Positions 32,489 through 41,000 of a DNA stretch of 64,000 nucleotides are shown one piece after another (position 1 is the stretch's first letter; each line of letters starts with the position of its first letter). The notes below the pieces were generated by a model. The model did no database searches. It was not told where the DNA came from and worked only from the letters and a program-made list of their open reading frames with translations. The position numbers and the translations under genes are program-made. The DNA is from Microbacterium oxydans (GTDB lineage: Bacteria; Actinomycetota; Actinomycetes; Actinomycetales; Microbacteriaceae), in contig NZ_JYIW01000026.1 in assembly GCF_000956525.1 (NCBI RefSeq), positions 372,001-436,000 of the forward strand. Direction: 5' to 3'.

Positions 32489-32656
32489 TCAGCCGCCGGA
32501 CGGGTTCTCCACCGGCGTACCGTCGTCATCGGTCGTGTGGTCGGAGGCGTTGTCGTCCGATGTGTCGTGATCGGGTTCCTCGGGAGCACCACCGGAAGCG
32601 GTGTCCGCCTCTTCGTCGACGCCGGGCGTGCCCTGGGTGTTCTGCTGGTCGCTCAT
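32489..32656 (-). CDS. Small acidic protein (55 aa)
   Basis: A 55-codon frame starts at ATG 32656 after a GGAGAA site and ends TGA at 32489. The product (MSDQQNTQGTPGVDEEAD... ending VENPSGG) is extremely acidic, with about 15 Asp/Glu, no Lys or Arg, and no hydrophobic core, so it is probably intrinsically disordered. I have seen similar short acidic MSD/MSE proteins in related actinobacteria without known function. Low complexity leaves some doubt, but the ribosome site and clean codon use favour a real gene. It is convergent with the BLUF gene across the hairpin at 32430-32470. Confidence 0.6.
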   Translation of the reverse strand: MSDQQNTQGTPGVDEEADTASGGAPEEPDHDTSDDNASDHTTDDDGTPVENPSGG

Positions 32657-33066
32657 CGTGTTCTCCTTCGCTGTCGTTCCGGCGAAGATACGCTCGCGTT
32701 CGCGCTCCAGGCAGGGGGTTGACGGCGGTCCCGCTTCGGCTGGCGGATCCGGGGAAGCGGGCTCGGACCTGCTGCGTCTGTGGATGTGTACAACACGGCC
32801 TCAGAAGGTGTGGGTGCGGAGCTGTAGATGCCCGACAAGCGATTCCCACGTCTACCTATCCTTCGAGAGAATGGACTAATTCAGTCGGGGGGCTGAATAC
32901 TCCCAATGACGGGTCGCGCGCTCGCGGAGCCGTCCGAGGGAGACGGCGGGATGCATGGGGATGTGTCCACGTGCGCGTCCACCCGCCGAAGCTCGAATCC
33001 CCCTCACGCCGCGACGCTGGCGTGAGGGGGATTCGCATGTCAGCGCCCTGCTTCGGAAGGGACGCT
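32657..33066. other. 410-bp intergenic region, lower G+C in places, no gene seen
   Basis: No convincing coding frame was found. The stretch near 32780-32900 is less G+C-rich than its surroundings and includes TACCTATCC and a small inverted repeat ATTCAG (32879-32884)/CTGAAT (32893-32898). It probably holds the promoter of the small acidic gene. Near its right end is the photolyase-side hairpin described separately. Confidence 0.5.
32997..33033. terminator. Strong 15-bp hairpin downstream of the photolyase gene
   Basis: The arms ATCCCCCTCACGCC and GGCGTGAGGGGGAT (one further A-T pair can extend the stem outwards) close a loop of about 8 bases. It lies about 35 bp past the photolyase stop on the minus strand. 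The perfect G/C-rich stem suggests a terminator, without a T tract. Confidence 0.75.
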
Positions 33067-34416
33067 TCAGTCGGAGGTTCTGGTGGCGCGCCTGAACTCG
33101 TCGTATGCGGCGAGCGCCGCCTTGCGCGTCTCACCGAGATCGACCATCGGTTCGGCGGGTGCATCCGCCGCCCACTGGTTGATGTAGAGCCGCTGCGGGT
33201 CGAACTTCTTCGCCTGGAGCTCCGGGTTGAAGACCCGGAAATACGGTGCGGCGTCGGCACCCGACCCCGCCACCCACTGCCAGTTGAAGGGGTTGCTGGC
33301 GCCGTCGGCATCGACCAGGGTGTCCCAGAACCACTGCTCGCCCTGTCGCCAGTCGATCAGCAGGTTCTTCACGAGGAACGATGCAGTGACCATTCGCACG
33401 CGATTGTGCATGAACCCGGTGTGCCAGAGCTCGCGCATCCCTGCGTCCACGAGGGGGATGCCGGTATCGCCGCGCTGCCACGAGGCGAGTTCGGTCGGCC
33501 GGAGGCGCGGCCAGGGGAAGGCGTCGTACTCACGGCGGAGGTTCTGCGTCGCGAGGTCAGGGGAGTGGTAGAGCGTGTGCCAGGCGAACTCGCGCCAGCC
33601 GAGCTCCGACAGGAACCCGCCGGCACCATCGACAGAGACCGCCTCGTCATAGACCGTGAAGGGGCTGATCTCACCCCACCGGAGGTGCGGCGACAGCAGC
33701 GAGGTCGCTCCCGCAGACGGCTCATCGCGAGCACGGTCGTAGTTCGCGAGGTCCTCGTCGAGGAAGTGTCGCAGGCGCCGTCGCGCGGCCGGTTCGCCGG
33801 GCTCCCAGGTCTCGCGGAGACCACCGGCCCAATCCGGACGGGTCGGCAGCAGCTCCCAGTCATCGAGGGAATCGGATGCCGGGAGCCGGTCGGGGCCATC
33901 GATCGTTCGAGGTTCCGGCAGCGGCGCTCGTGGGGCCGGGAGCGCGAGGCAGGCCCGCCAGAACGGCGTGAAGACGGAATAGTGCGTGCCGCTGCCTGTC
34001 GTCACCGTCCACGGCTCGTGCAGGAGGGAGGCGGCGAACGACGCGACCTCGAGTCCGTCGGCCCGGAGCGACGACTTCAGCGACGCGTCGATCTCGCGTT
34101 CGGCACCGCCGTAGCGGCGGTTCCAGAACACGGCACCGGCGTCGGCATCCGCCACTGCTTCGCGCACGACGCGTTCTGCGGGCCCCCGACGAAGCACGAG
34201 CGCACCGCCCCGCTCGCGGAGTCGTTCGCCGAGCGACGCCAGTGAGTGATGCAGCCACCATCTCGCCGCGCCGCCGAGCGGACGGATTCCCTCCGACTCC
34301 TCGTCGAGGACGTACAGCGCGATGACCGGCTCGCCCCGATCGACGGCGGCTCGCAGCGCCGGGTTGTCGGCCAGGCGCAGATCATCGCGGAACCACACGA
34401 GTGAGCGGGACGTCAT
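33067..34416 (-). CDS. phr: Deoxyribodipyrimidine photolyase (class I, photolyase/cryptochrome family)
   Basis: The 449-residue flavoprotein repairs cyclobutane pyrimidine dimers using blue or near-UV light. The N-terminal alpha/beta antenna domain begins SLVWFRDDLRLADNPALRAA. The FAD domain carries SPHLRWGEISP, GWREFAWHTLYH, HNRVRMVTASFLVKNLLIDW and GASNPFNWQWVAGSGADAAP near the C-terminus, very close to E. coli PhrB. Asn rather than Asp in the flavin-facing GASNPFNWQW segment fits photolyase rather than plant-type cryptochrome. It is 39 bp downstream of a DoxX-like gene on the same strand. Within 1 kb of a BLUF sensor, it suggests local light-response genes. Confidence 0.93.
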   Translation of the reverse strand: MTSRSLVWFRDDLRLADNPALRAAVDRGEPVIALYVLDEESEGIRPLGGAARWWLHHSLASLGERLRERGGALVLRRGPAERVVREAVADADAGAVFWNRRYGGAEREIDASLKSSLRADGLEVASFAASLLHEPWTVTTGSGTHYSVFTPFWRACLALPAPRAPLPEPRTIDGPDRLPASDSLDDWELLPTRPDWAGGLRETWEPGEPAARRRLRHFLDEDLANYDRARDEPSAGATSLLSPHLRWGEISPFTVYDEAVSVDGAGGFLSELGWREFAWHTLYHSPDLATQNLRREYDAFPWPRLRPTELASWQRGDTGIPLVDAGMRELWHTGFMHNRVRMVTASFLVKNLLIDWRQGEQWFWDTLVDADGASNPFNWQWVAGSGADAAPYFRVFNPELQAKKFDPQRLYINQWAADAPAEPMVDLGETRKAALAAYDEFRRATRTSD

Positions 34417-34455
34417 GGCACCATTCTCTCCGAGTTCACGGTCAGAGCTCGTCCG

Positions 34456-34869
34456 TCAGCGCCGGCGGCGGTTCCGGCGGCGCGGCGTCTCGCCGCCGGT
34501 CGACCACAGCGCCCAGGCGACCAGGAGCGGCTGCAGGAACAGCCTGCCGAATCGCCGGGCGTCCGTGTCGAGTCCCGGCGTCGAACGCTTCGTCTGCCAC
34601 TGGTGGACGTTTCCGGGCATCACGGCCACGAAGAATGCCGCGGTCGCCCAGCCGAGACGGCGTCGCTCCTTCGGCAGTGCGAGAAGCCCTCCCGCGAGGG
34701 CGACCTCAGCTGCACCGGAGGCGATCACGATCGCGTCCTTGTCGAGTCGCGTCAGGCGGGTGGCCCAGTCGGGGACCACCACCCGGAACCCGCGAGTGCT
34801 GCGGAAGTGACTGACCCCGATCGCGCCGAGCGCGATCGCCAGGATCCATCGTGCGACTGCTCTGTCCAT
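34456..34869 (-). CDS. DoxX-like membrane protein
   Basis: The 137-residue protein has four hydrophobic segments (WILAIALGAIGVSHF, IVIASGAAEVALAGGLLAL, LGWATAAFFVAVMPGNVHQW and FLQPLLVAWALWS) and a very basic C-terminal tail (PRRRNRRRR). The MPGNVHQW motif and overall layout match the DoxX-like/DUF4267-like group of small quinone-associated or uncharacterised membrane proteins. Function in this branch is unknown. It is 39 bp upstream of the photolyase and probably cotranscribed; DoxX-like and photolyase genes are found together in some actinobacteria as far as I recall, but the link is untested. Confidence 0.78.
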   Translation of the reverse strand: MDRAVARWILAIALGAIGVSHFRSTRGFRVVVPDWATRLTRLDKDAIVIASGAAEVALAGGLLALPKERRRLGWATAAFFVAVMPGNVHQWQTKRSTPGLDTDARRFGRLFLQPLLVAWALWSTGGETPRRRNRRRR

Positions 34870-34890
34870 CCGTTCACGCTACAGGGGTCC

Positions 34891-34930
34891 GGGTCGGGTG
34901 AGCTCGTCCGGCGCTGACCTCACCCGATCC
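34891..34930 (-). terminator. Hairpin downstream of the minus-strand alpha/beta hydrolase
   Basis: GGGTCGGGTGAG (34891-34902) pairs with CTCACCCGATCC (34919-34930) in a 12-bp stem with one G-T wobble. It begins 5 bp after the hydrolase stop on the minus strand, and separates it from the DoxX-like gene. Confidence 0.7.
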
Positions 34931-34935
34931 CGCCG

Positions 34936-35886
34936 TCACTCCGCCGAGGGCATCCTCGTGCGCTCCCACGAGCGGAAGTCGTCGACGATCTGCTGCGCGT
35001 GAGCGTGGTGGAGGTAGTGCTCTCCGTCGATCGGCACGACAGTGCCATCGTCGACGGCAGCCGCCTGCTCTTCGTGGAGCCCCAGCCAGGTCGGGTAGGT
35101 CGGGTTGTTCGCCACGACGAACAGCAGCAGCGGGAGGTCTTCGGGGAAGCTCGTGCCGAGGGCATCCTCGAAGTTCGCGCTGAGCAGGGACATCGCATTC
35201 AGATACGTCGGGCTCAGCGTGTTCCGGTTCGTGAGCAGGGCGATCTGCTCCTGCGTCTGCGCGGGGTACACGGCATCGTCGTAGCCCGTGCCGCGGAACG
35301 ACGCGATGAGCCGAACCAAGCCGAGCTTCTTCGCAGCACCGAAGAGCCCGACCGGCAGCTCCGTGTCGGAGCCGGGCTGCCCCGGAACACTGCTGTCGAT
35401 GCCGACGAACGCCCGCACCTCATCGGGGTACCGGTTCGCGAACTGGATGCCGTAGATGCCGGCGATGGAATGGCCCATCAGCACGTAGTCGTCGATGCCG
35501 AGCTGCTGGAGGGCGTCGTGCGTCTCGGTCACGATGTTGTCGGTGGTGCGGGCACGGTCCGTGCCGTCGCTGAGTCCATAGCCGAACGGCTCCACCACGA
35601 TGACACGATGATCCTTCGCGAGGTCGTCGACGAGCGGCTGGAAGTCGAGCACGGGCGACGCGGTGCCGAACCCCGGCAGGAGCACGATGTCCTCCGGACC
35701 GTCGCCGGTGATCGAGACGTTCATCTCGTGCCCGTCGACCATGACTTTCTGGCCGTACGGTTCGATGCGGTCCTGCTCGACCGCGGTGGCCACCGCATTC
35801 CCGACGGTGGTCGCCGCCAGCCCGACTGCGATCACAGCGACGACGGACGTGAGCGCGATGAGCACTCTCTTGACAGGCTTCTTCAT
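34936..35886 (-). CDS. Exported or membrane-anchored alpha/beta hydrolase
   Basis: The 316-residue protein starts with a basic N-terminus and a single hydrophobic helix (MKKPVKRVLIALTSVVAVIA), a signal anchor or signal peptide. The hydrolase domain begins near residue 67 (IVLLPGFGTASPVLDF), has nucleophile Ser in MGHSIAGIYG near residue 144, and a probable catalytic His in DGEHYLHHAHAQ near the end. The oxyanion HG-type loop is LLPGFGTAS. It is a lipase/esterase-like enzyme acting outside the membrane; the substrate is unknown. The ATG at 35886 is preferred; the longer frame upstream has no similarity. It is divergent from a two-component system. Confidence 0.85.
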   Translation of the reverse strand: MKKPVKRVLIALTSVVAVIAVGLAATTVGNAVATAVEQDRIEPYGQKVMVDGHEMNVSITGDGPEDIVLLPGFGTASPVLDFQPLVDDLAKDHRVIVVEPFGYGLSDGTDRARTTDNIVTETHDALQQLGIDDYVLMGHSIAGIYGIQFANRYPDEVRAFVGIDSSVPGQPGSDTELPVGLFGAAKKLGLVRLIASFRGTGYDDAVYPAQTQEQIALLTNRNTLSPTYLNAMSLLSANFEDALGTSFPEDLPLLLFVVANNPTYPTWLGLHEEQAAAVDDGTVVPIDGEHYLHHAHAQQIVDDFRSWERTRMPSAE

Positions 35887-36051
35887 GCCGACCTCTCTCG
35901 ACGCACGCGCTGTGCGTCCTGATTCCAGCGTGCCGTCCGGCCTCTCCTGCCGCGTCGCACTGCCGCAGACACTCGTGTACTGCGATCGCGGTACGCGCAC
36001 CTCATCCCGGCGGTGGATCCGACGAGCGGCGTCGCGGGGAATACTGGAGAG

Positions 36052-37209
36052 ATGCCGGCACCTCGTCCTCCAGGAATCGCGGCGCCGCTCGGCGACGCGA
36101 TCGCTGTGGTCGTCGTCGTGCTGTTCGCCGTATCGCCGTTCCCGGACGACGCATTCCGTGCAAGCGGATGGTGGCTCATCGTCGCACTCGTCCCCGCAGC
36201 GGCGATGCCGTTCCGTCGCCGGCTTCCGCTCGTCGTGCTCGCGATCAGTCTGGTGTGCGCCGTGACCCTGGCGTTCGCCGGGGTCCTGTCGCCGAGCGGG
36301 CTCATCGCGGTCGCCATCAGCTCGTTCGCCGTCGTGGATCGGCGAGGGCGGCTGGTCGGCATCGCGGCGGTGAGCGCGGCGACGGCGATCGTCTTCTTCT
36401 CCAACGCTGTGCCGCTCGACGGCGACCTCTTCGATGCCCGCGCGCTCCAGTTCGTCTTCATCGTCGCGCTGGCCGGGGCCCTGGGCGATGCGACCCGGTC
36501 GCGACGTGAATTCGTCTCCGCGATGACCGAACGCGCGGAACGTGCGGAACAGGGGCGGGATGAGGAGGCGCGGCGGCGGGTCGCCGAGGAGCGGGTGCGG
36601 ATCGCCCGTGACCTGCATGACGTCGTCGCGCATCAGATCTCGGTGATCAGCCTCAACGCGGGCGTTGCGTCCTCCGCGCTCGAGACCCGCCCGGAGCGCG
36701 CACGCGAGGCATTGAGCACGATCCGGCGTTCCTCGCGGACCGTGCTCGCCGATATCGGCGGGCTGATGGCGCTGCTCCGCTCCGATGATCCGGACGACGT
36801 CCGTGATCTTCACCCGCAGATCGGACTCGTCGGCCTCGGCGACCTGGTCACGCGATTCCGGGAGGTGGGGCTCGACGTCGATCTGCAGGATGCCCCCGAT
36901 CGCCCTGCGCTCTCGCCGGCCAGCGATCACGTCGCCTACCTCGTGATCCTCGAAGGGCTGACCAACGCGCACAAGCACGGCGCCGATGACAGCGCGACCG
37001 TCCGCCTCTGGGCGGAGGACGGAGCCCTGCACATCGTCGTCGTCAACCGGATGGCCGCATCGTCGGACGCAGCATCGGAGAGCGGTGGCCACGGGTTGCG
37101 CGGCCTGCGCGAGCGCGTCGTCGCGGTCAGAGGCGAAGCGCAGACCAGTCGTGCCGGTGATGAGTTCCGCCTCGTGGTCCGGATCCCCCTCGATGGAGGG
37201 GCGCGATGA
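36052..37209 (+). CDS. Sensor histidine kinase (HisKA_3, NarL-type partner)
   Basis: The 385-residue kinase has four to five membrane helices in residues 10-145 with almost no extracellular loop, so it likely senses membrane or cell-envelope signals (or uses small loops). The dimerisation/phosphorylation helix reads ARDLHDVVAHQISVISL, with phospho-acceptor His189. A HATPase_c domain follows: EGLTNAHKHGADDSATVRL (N box) and GGHGLRGLRERV (G box). The ATG at 36052 follows GGAGAG. It overlaps the response regulator gene by four bases (ATGA), making a canonical pair. The divergent neighbour is an exported hydrolase that could be its target. Confidence 0.92.
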   Translation: MPAPRPPGIAAPLGDAIAVVVVVLFAVSPFPDDAFRASGWWLIVALVPAAAMPFRRRLPLVVLAISLVCAVTLAFAGVLSPSGLIAVAISSFAVVDRRGRLVGIAAVSAATAIVFFSNAVPLDGDLFDARALQFVFIVALAGALGDATRSRREFVSAMTERAERAEQGRDEEARRRVAEERVRIARDLHDVVAHQISVISLNAGVASSALETRPERAREALSTIRRSSRTVLADIGGLMALLRSDDPDDVRDLHPQIGLVGLGDLVTRFREVGLDVDLQDAPDRPALSPASDHVAYLVILEGLTNAHKHGADDSATVRLWAEDGALHIVVVNRMAASSDAASESGGHGLRGLRERVVAVRGEAQTSRAGDEFRLVVRIPLDGGAR

Positions 37210-37889
37210 TCCGGGTGCTCGTCGTCGACGACCAGCCGCTGGTCCGGCAGGCGGTCCGCGACATCCTCATCGACGGCGGCATCGAAGTGGTCGGCGAGGC
37301 TGCGAACGGGCGCGAGGCGGTCGCCGCAGCGCGCGAATCGATGCCGGATGTCGTCGTGATGGACATCAGGATGCCGGAGCTCGACGGCATCGCGGCCACT
37401 GCGCAGCTCATGAGCATGCAGCCTTCGACGACGACGCGCGTGCTCATCCTCACGACCTTCGAAGAGGACGACTACGTGGTCGCCGCGCTCCGCGCCGGTG
37501 CGAGCGGGTTCATCGGCAAGGGCGCTGAGCCGGAGGACATCGTCACCGCGGTGCGGGTGGTCCACCGCGGGGAGGCGCTGCTGTCGTCGGCCGCCACCAG
37601 AGCGCTGATCGAGCGCTCGGTGCTGCCGCAGCATCCGCGAGCTGACGCCTGGCAGCGCGAGCCGCTGCGCCAGCTCACCGAACGAGAACGAGAGGTACTG
37701 CTCCTCGTGGCGGGCGGAGCGTCGAATCAGGACATCGCGGAGGGGCTCGTGATCTCGCCGCACACCGCGAAGACCCATGTGAATCGCATCATGTCGAAGC
37801 TCCACGCGCGCGATCGGGCGCAACTCGTGATCCAGGCATACGAATCAGGGCTCGTCATCCCGTCGAGCGGCTCCGACCTGCGCGGCTGA
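37206..37889 (+). CDS. Response regulator, NarL/LuxR type
   Basis: The 227-residue regulator has an N-terminal receiver domain ([19 protein letters not shown]) with phospho-acceptor Asp53 in [12 protein letters not shown], a Thr in [10 protein letters not shown] and Lys in [12 protein letters not shown]-terminal LuxR helix-turn-helix spans about residues 155-215 ([25 protein letters not shown], of which [20 protein letters not shown] marks the start, then [16 protein letters not shown]). It is the partner of the overlapping histidine kinase. Targets are unknown; the adjacent exported hydrolase is a candidate. A membrane protein of the YnfA type follows 26 bp later and may be cotranscribed. 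Confidence 0.94.
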   Translation: MIRVLVVDDQPLVRQAVRDILIDGGIEVVGEAANGREAVAAARESMPDVVVMDIRMPELDGIAATAQLMSMQPSTTTRVLILTTFEEDDYVVAALRAGASGFIGKGAEPEDIVTAVRVVHRGEALLSSAATRALIERSVLPQHPRADAWQREPLRQLTEREREVLLLVAGGASNQDIAEGLVISPHTAKTHVNRIMSKLHARDRAQLVIQAYESGLVIPSSGSDLRG

Positions 37890-37915
37890 GCACGACCCAC
37901 TGCCACACTGGGCAG

Positions 37916-38275
37916 ATGACCGTCGCGCGCATCGTGATCCTCTTCGTTCTCGCAGCCGTCGCCGAGATCGGCGGCGCCTGGCTGATCTGGCAGGCGGTCA
38001 AGGAGAATCGTGGCTGGACCTTCGCGGTGCTCGGCGTGATGGCGCTCGGCGCGTACGGGTTCATCGCCGCACTGCAGCCGGATGCGAACTTCGGGCGCGT
38101 GCTCGCGTCGTACGGCGGCATCTTCATCGCCGGATCGCTGGCCTGGGGGATCATCGTCGACGGGTTCAAGCCGACGGTGTGGGACTGGATCGGGTCGTCG
38201 ATCGCCCTGATCGGCGCGGCGATCATCATCCTCGCGCCGACGGCGTCGAACGCGGCATCCGATACCGCCTCCTAG
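37916..38275 (+). CDS. YnfA/UPF0060 family membrane protein
   Basis: The 119-residue protein has four predicted helices. The conserved UPF0060 segments are visible: [19 protein letters not shown] near the N-terminus, [19 protein letters not shown] in the middle and [17 protein letters not shown] at the end. YnfA resembles small multidrug-resistance transporters, and some members have been linked to efflux of cationic compounds. It starts 26 bp after the response regulator and 59 bp before thrS. Whether it is regulated by the two-component system is unknown. Confidence 0.88.
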   Translation: MTVARIVILFVLAAVAEIGGAWLIWQAVKENRGWTFAVLGVMALGAYGFIAALQPDANFGRVLASYGGIFIAGSLAWGIIVDGFKPTVWDWIGSSIALIGAAIIILAPTASNAASDTAS

Positions 38276-38334
38276 CGGTCAGGAGGGCCCGGCCATGCGA
38301 GTAACCTGGGTACCGACCCAGATGGAGAGTTTCT

Positions 38335-40326
38335 GTGCCTGAAAACGCCCGGCCGAATGACGGCTTCGCCCTGTTCACTGACCGAAACGTCGTCGCGATG
38401 CGCGTCAACGGCGATCTCAAGGATCTCGCCACGACGCTGACCGACACCGATGAGGTCGAAGCGGTCACGATCGACAGTGTGGACGGGCTGAACATCCTCC
38501 GCCATTCGGCTGCCCACGTGCTCGCGCAGGCCGTGCAGCGCATCAACCCGCAGGCGAACCTCGGCATCGGCCCGCCCATCACCGACGGCTTCTACTATGA
38601 CTTCGGCGTGGAGACCCCGTTCACCCCCGAAGACATCAAGGCCATCTCGAAGGAGATGCAGCGCATCATCCGCGAGGGCCAGCGATTCGTCCGTCGCGTC
38701 GTGACCGACGATGAGGCGCGTGCCGAGCTGGCCGACGAGCCGTTCAAGCTCGAGCTCATCGGCCTCAAGGGCCCTGGCAAGGAGGTCGCCGAGGGCGCTT
38801 CCGTCGAGGTCGGCGAGGGCGAACTCACGATCTACGACAACACCACGCGTGACGGAGAGGTCGTCTGGAAGGACCTCTGCCGCGGGCCGCACCTGCCGAA
38901 CACCCGCATGATCGGCAACGGCTGGGACCTCACTCGCATCGCCGCCGCATACTGGCGCGGCAGCGAGAAGAACCCGCAGCTGCAGCGCATCTACGGGACC
39001 GCCTGGCCGACCAAGGACGAACTGCGCGCCTACCAGCACCGCCTCGAAGAGGCAGCCAAGCGCGATCACCGCCGCCTCGGCAAGGAGCTCGACCTCTTCT
39101 CGTTCCCCGAGGAGATCGGCTCCGGTCTGTCGGTGTGGCACCCTCGGGGCGGCATGATCCGCGGCGAGATGGAGCAGCACGCCAGGAAGCGCCACATCGA
39201 GGGCGGTTACACCTACGTGTACACCCCGCACATCTCGAAGGAAGACCTCTTCCTGACCTCGAACCACCTCGTCACGTACAAGGACGGCATGTTCCCGCCC
39301 ATCGTGATGGATGAGGAGCGCGACGACGAGGGCAACGTCACCAAGCAGGGCCAGGACTATTACCTGAAGCCCATGAACTGCCCCATGCACATCCTGATCT
39401 ACAAGGAGCGTGCGCGGAGCTACCGCGACCTGCCGCTGCGGCTCGCCGAGAACGGCACGGTCTACCGCAACGAGCTCTCCGGCGCGCTGCACGGCCTGAC
39501 CCGCGTCCGCGGCTTCACCCAGGACGATTCGCACCTGTTCGTCACGCCCGACCAGCTCGAAGAAGAGGTCGCGAAGGTCCTCGACTTCATCCTCTCGATG
39601 CTGCGCGACTTCGGTCTGACCGACTTCGAGCTCGAGTTGTCGATGAAGGACGACGAGAAGTCCAAGTGGATCGGCTCCGAGGAGTTCTGGGAGTCGTCGA
39701 CCGATGCGCTGCGTCGGGTCGCCGTGGCCTCCGGCCTCAAGCTCACCGAGGTGCCAGGCGAGGCAGCGTTCTACGGCCCCAAGATCGACCTCAAGACGCG
39801 TGACGCGATCGGCCGTACCTGGCAGCTCTCGACCGTCCAGGTCGACCCGAACCTGCCGGAGCGCTTCGACCTCGAGTTCATGGACAAGGACGGGCAGAAG
39901 AAGCGTCCGATCATGATCCACCGTGCGCTGTTCGGCTCGATCGAGCGGTTCTTCGCGATCCTCCTCGAGCACTACGCCGGCGACTTCCCGGTGTGGCTGT
40001 CGCCGCTGCAGGTCGTGGGAGTCCCGGTCGCCGACGAGTTCGCCGACTACCTGGGCGAGGTCATCACCACGCTGCGGAACTCCGGTGTCCGTGCGGAGCT
40101 CGACGCCTCCGACGACCGGATGCAGAAGAAGATCCGCACGCACACGACCGGTAAGGTGCCGTTGCTCCTCATCGCCGGCGAGCAGGACCGCGCCGCAGGC
40201 ACGGTCTCGTTCCGCTACCGTGACGGCACGCAGGAGAACGGTGTGCCCGTTGCGGATGCCGTGGCTCGCATCCAGGCCGCGATCGAGGCGCACACGCTCG
40301 TGCAGACAGCAGGGGACCTGGCGTGA
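38335..40326 (+). CDS. thrS: Threonyl-tRNA synthetase
   Basis: The 663-residue class II synthetase charges tRNA-Thr. A TGS-like N-terminal region (about 1-60) precedes the editing domain with [14 protein letters not shown] and the zinc-like CRGPHLPNT segment, then the catalytic core: [10 protein letters not shown] (zinc-ligand Cys and His), [13 protein letters not shown] (motif 2), and [19 protein letters not shown] (motif 3). The C-terminal anticodon-binding domain ends at residue 663. The GTG start at 38335 is preceded by GGAGAG. No T-box or other riboswitch was seen in the 59-bp leader. The HIT protein gene follows 27 bp later, an order conserved in actinobacteria. Confidence 0.97.
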   Translation: MPENARPNDGFALFTDRNVVAMRVNGDLKDLATTLTDTDEVEAVTIDSVDGLNILRHSAAHVLAQAVQRINPQANLGIGPPITDGFYYDFGVETPFTPEDIKAISKEMQRIIREGQRFVRRVVTDDEARAELADEPFKLELIGLKGPGKEVAEGASVEVGEGELTIYDNTTRDGEVVWKDLCRGPHLPNTRMIGNGWDLTRIAAAYWRGSEKNPQLQRIYGTAWPTKDELRAYQHRLEEAAKRDHRRLGKELDLFSFPEEIGSGLSVWHPRGGMIRGEMEQHARKRHIEGGYTYVYTPHISKEDLFLTSNHLVTYKDGMFPPIVMDEERDDEGNVTKQGQDYYLKPMNCPMHILIYKERARSYRDLPLRLAENGTVYRNELSGALHGLTRVRGFTQDDSHLFVTPDQLEEEVAKVLDFILSMLRDFGLTDFELELSMKDDEKSKWIGSEEFWESSTDALRRVAVASGLKLTEVPGEAAFYGPKIDLKTRDAIGRTWQLSTVQVDPNLPERFDLEFMDKDGQKKRPIMIHRALFGSIERFFAILLEHYAGDFPVWLSPLQVVGVPVADEFADYLGEVITTLRNSGVRAELDASDDRMQKKIRTHTTGKVPLLLIAGEQDRAAGTVSFRYRDGTQENGVPVADAVARIQAAIEAHTLVQTAGDLA

Positions 40327-40353
40327 GCCGTCGACGAGCTCAGGAATCCGGAC

Positions 40354-40887
40354 GTGGCTGAGCCGGAGGACGCCGGGCTCTTCGCCGGCGTGCCCGACGA
40401 GTTCCAGCGGCTGTGGACCCCGCACCGGATGGCCTACATCCAAGCGGGGCCCGAGCCGCTGCGCGAGGAGTGTCCGTTCTGCGAGGCGCCGAAGCATCCG
40501 GACGCCGAGCGGCTGATCGTCGCACGCGGCGAGACCGCCTACGTGCTGCTCAATCTCTTCCCGTACAACTCCGGTCACCTGCTGGTGTGCCCGTACCGGC
40601 ACATCGCGACCTACGACCAGGCGACGCCGGAAGAGGTTGCCGAGATCGGTGTGCTGACGCAGATCGGTATGCGGGTGCTTCGCGAGGTGTCGCGCTGCGA
40701 CGGCTTCAACCTCGGGATGAATCAGGGCGCCGTGGCCGGTGCGGGTGTCGATGGGCACCTGCACCAGCACGTGGTGCCGCGGTGGACATCAGACGCGAAC
40801 TTCTTCCCGATCATCGCCAAGACCAAGGCCCTCCCGCAACTCCTCGGCGAGGTGCGGGAGGCCGTGGCGAACGCCTGGCCGCGCTGA
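40354..40887 (+). CDS. HIT-domain nucleotide hydrolase/phosphorylase
   Basis: The 177-residue protein belongs to the histidine-triad family. The triad HLHQHVVPRW is near residue 133, with the upstream LLNLFPYNSGHLLVCPYRHI (nucleotide site) and the zinc-type CPFCEAPKHP at about residues 41-50. Actinobacterial homologues next to thrS act as Ap4A phosphorylases (the M. tuberculosis enzyme Rv2613c, from memory). The start is GTG 40354. In many actinobacteria pgsA and mannoside-lipid genes follow; here they are missing, and short repeats plus the vitamin B6 locus come next. Confidence 0.9.
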   Translation: MAEPEDAGLFAGVPDEFQRLWTPHRMAYIQAGPEPLREECPFCEAPKHPDAERLIVARGETAYVLLNLFPYNSGHLLVCPYRHIATYDQATPEEVAEIGVLTQIGMRVLREVSRCDGFNLGMNQGAVAGAGVDGHLHQHVVPRWTSDANFFPIIAKTKALPQLLGEVREAVANAWPR

Positions 40888-40893
40888 CCGCGT

Positions 40894-40977
40894 TGCGTCG
40901 CTGAGCCTCTCGAAGCGTCGCACGTTGGGCCTGTCGAAGCGTCGCTCCTTGGGTCGCTGAGCCTGTCGAAGCGTCGC
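40894..40977. repeat. Three short intergenic repeats with core TGTCGAAGCGTCGC
   Basis: Three imperfect copies lie in tandem: 40894-40921, 40924-40945 and 40951-40977. The shared core is GCCTGTCGAAGCGTCGC (first copy has CTCTCGAAG), preceded in copies 1 and 3 by GTCGCTGA. Reverse-complemented this is the TTCGACAGGCTCAGCGAC element I remember as frequent between genes of Microbacteriaceae. Copies are 6-9 bp apart and do not form a CRISPR. Confidence 0.75.
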
Positions 40978-41000
40978 CGACGTCGGTCGGGGGCTCAGCC

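Noticed and set aside
32601..32879. Possible 92-codon plus-strand gene
   Set aside because: Overlaps the better-supported acidic protein on the minus strand and has Ser/Arg-rich noise composition.
38276..38334. T-box or other riboswitch before thrS
   Set aside because: The leader is only 59 bp, with no specifier loop or antiterminator.
38272..40770. 832-codon minus-strand frame opposite thrS
   Set aside because: Antisense shadow of a highly conserved synthetase; no ribosome site and unnatural composition.
40894..40977. CRISPR array
   Set aside because: Repeats are imperfect, spacers only 3-6 bp, and there are no cas genes.
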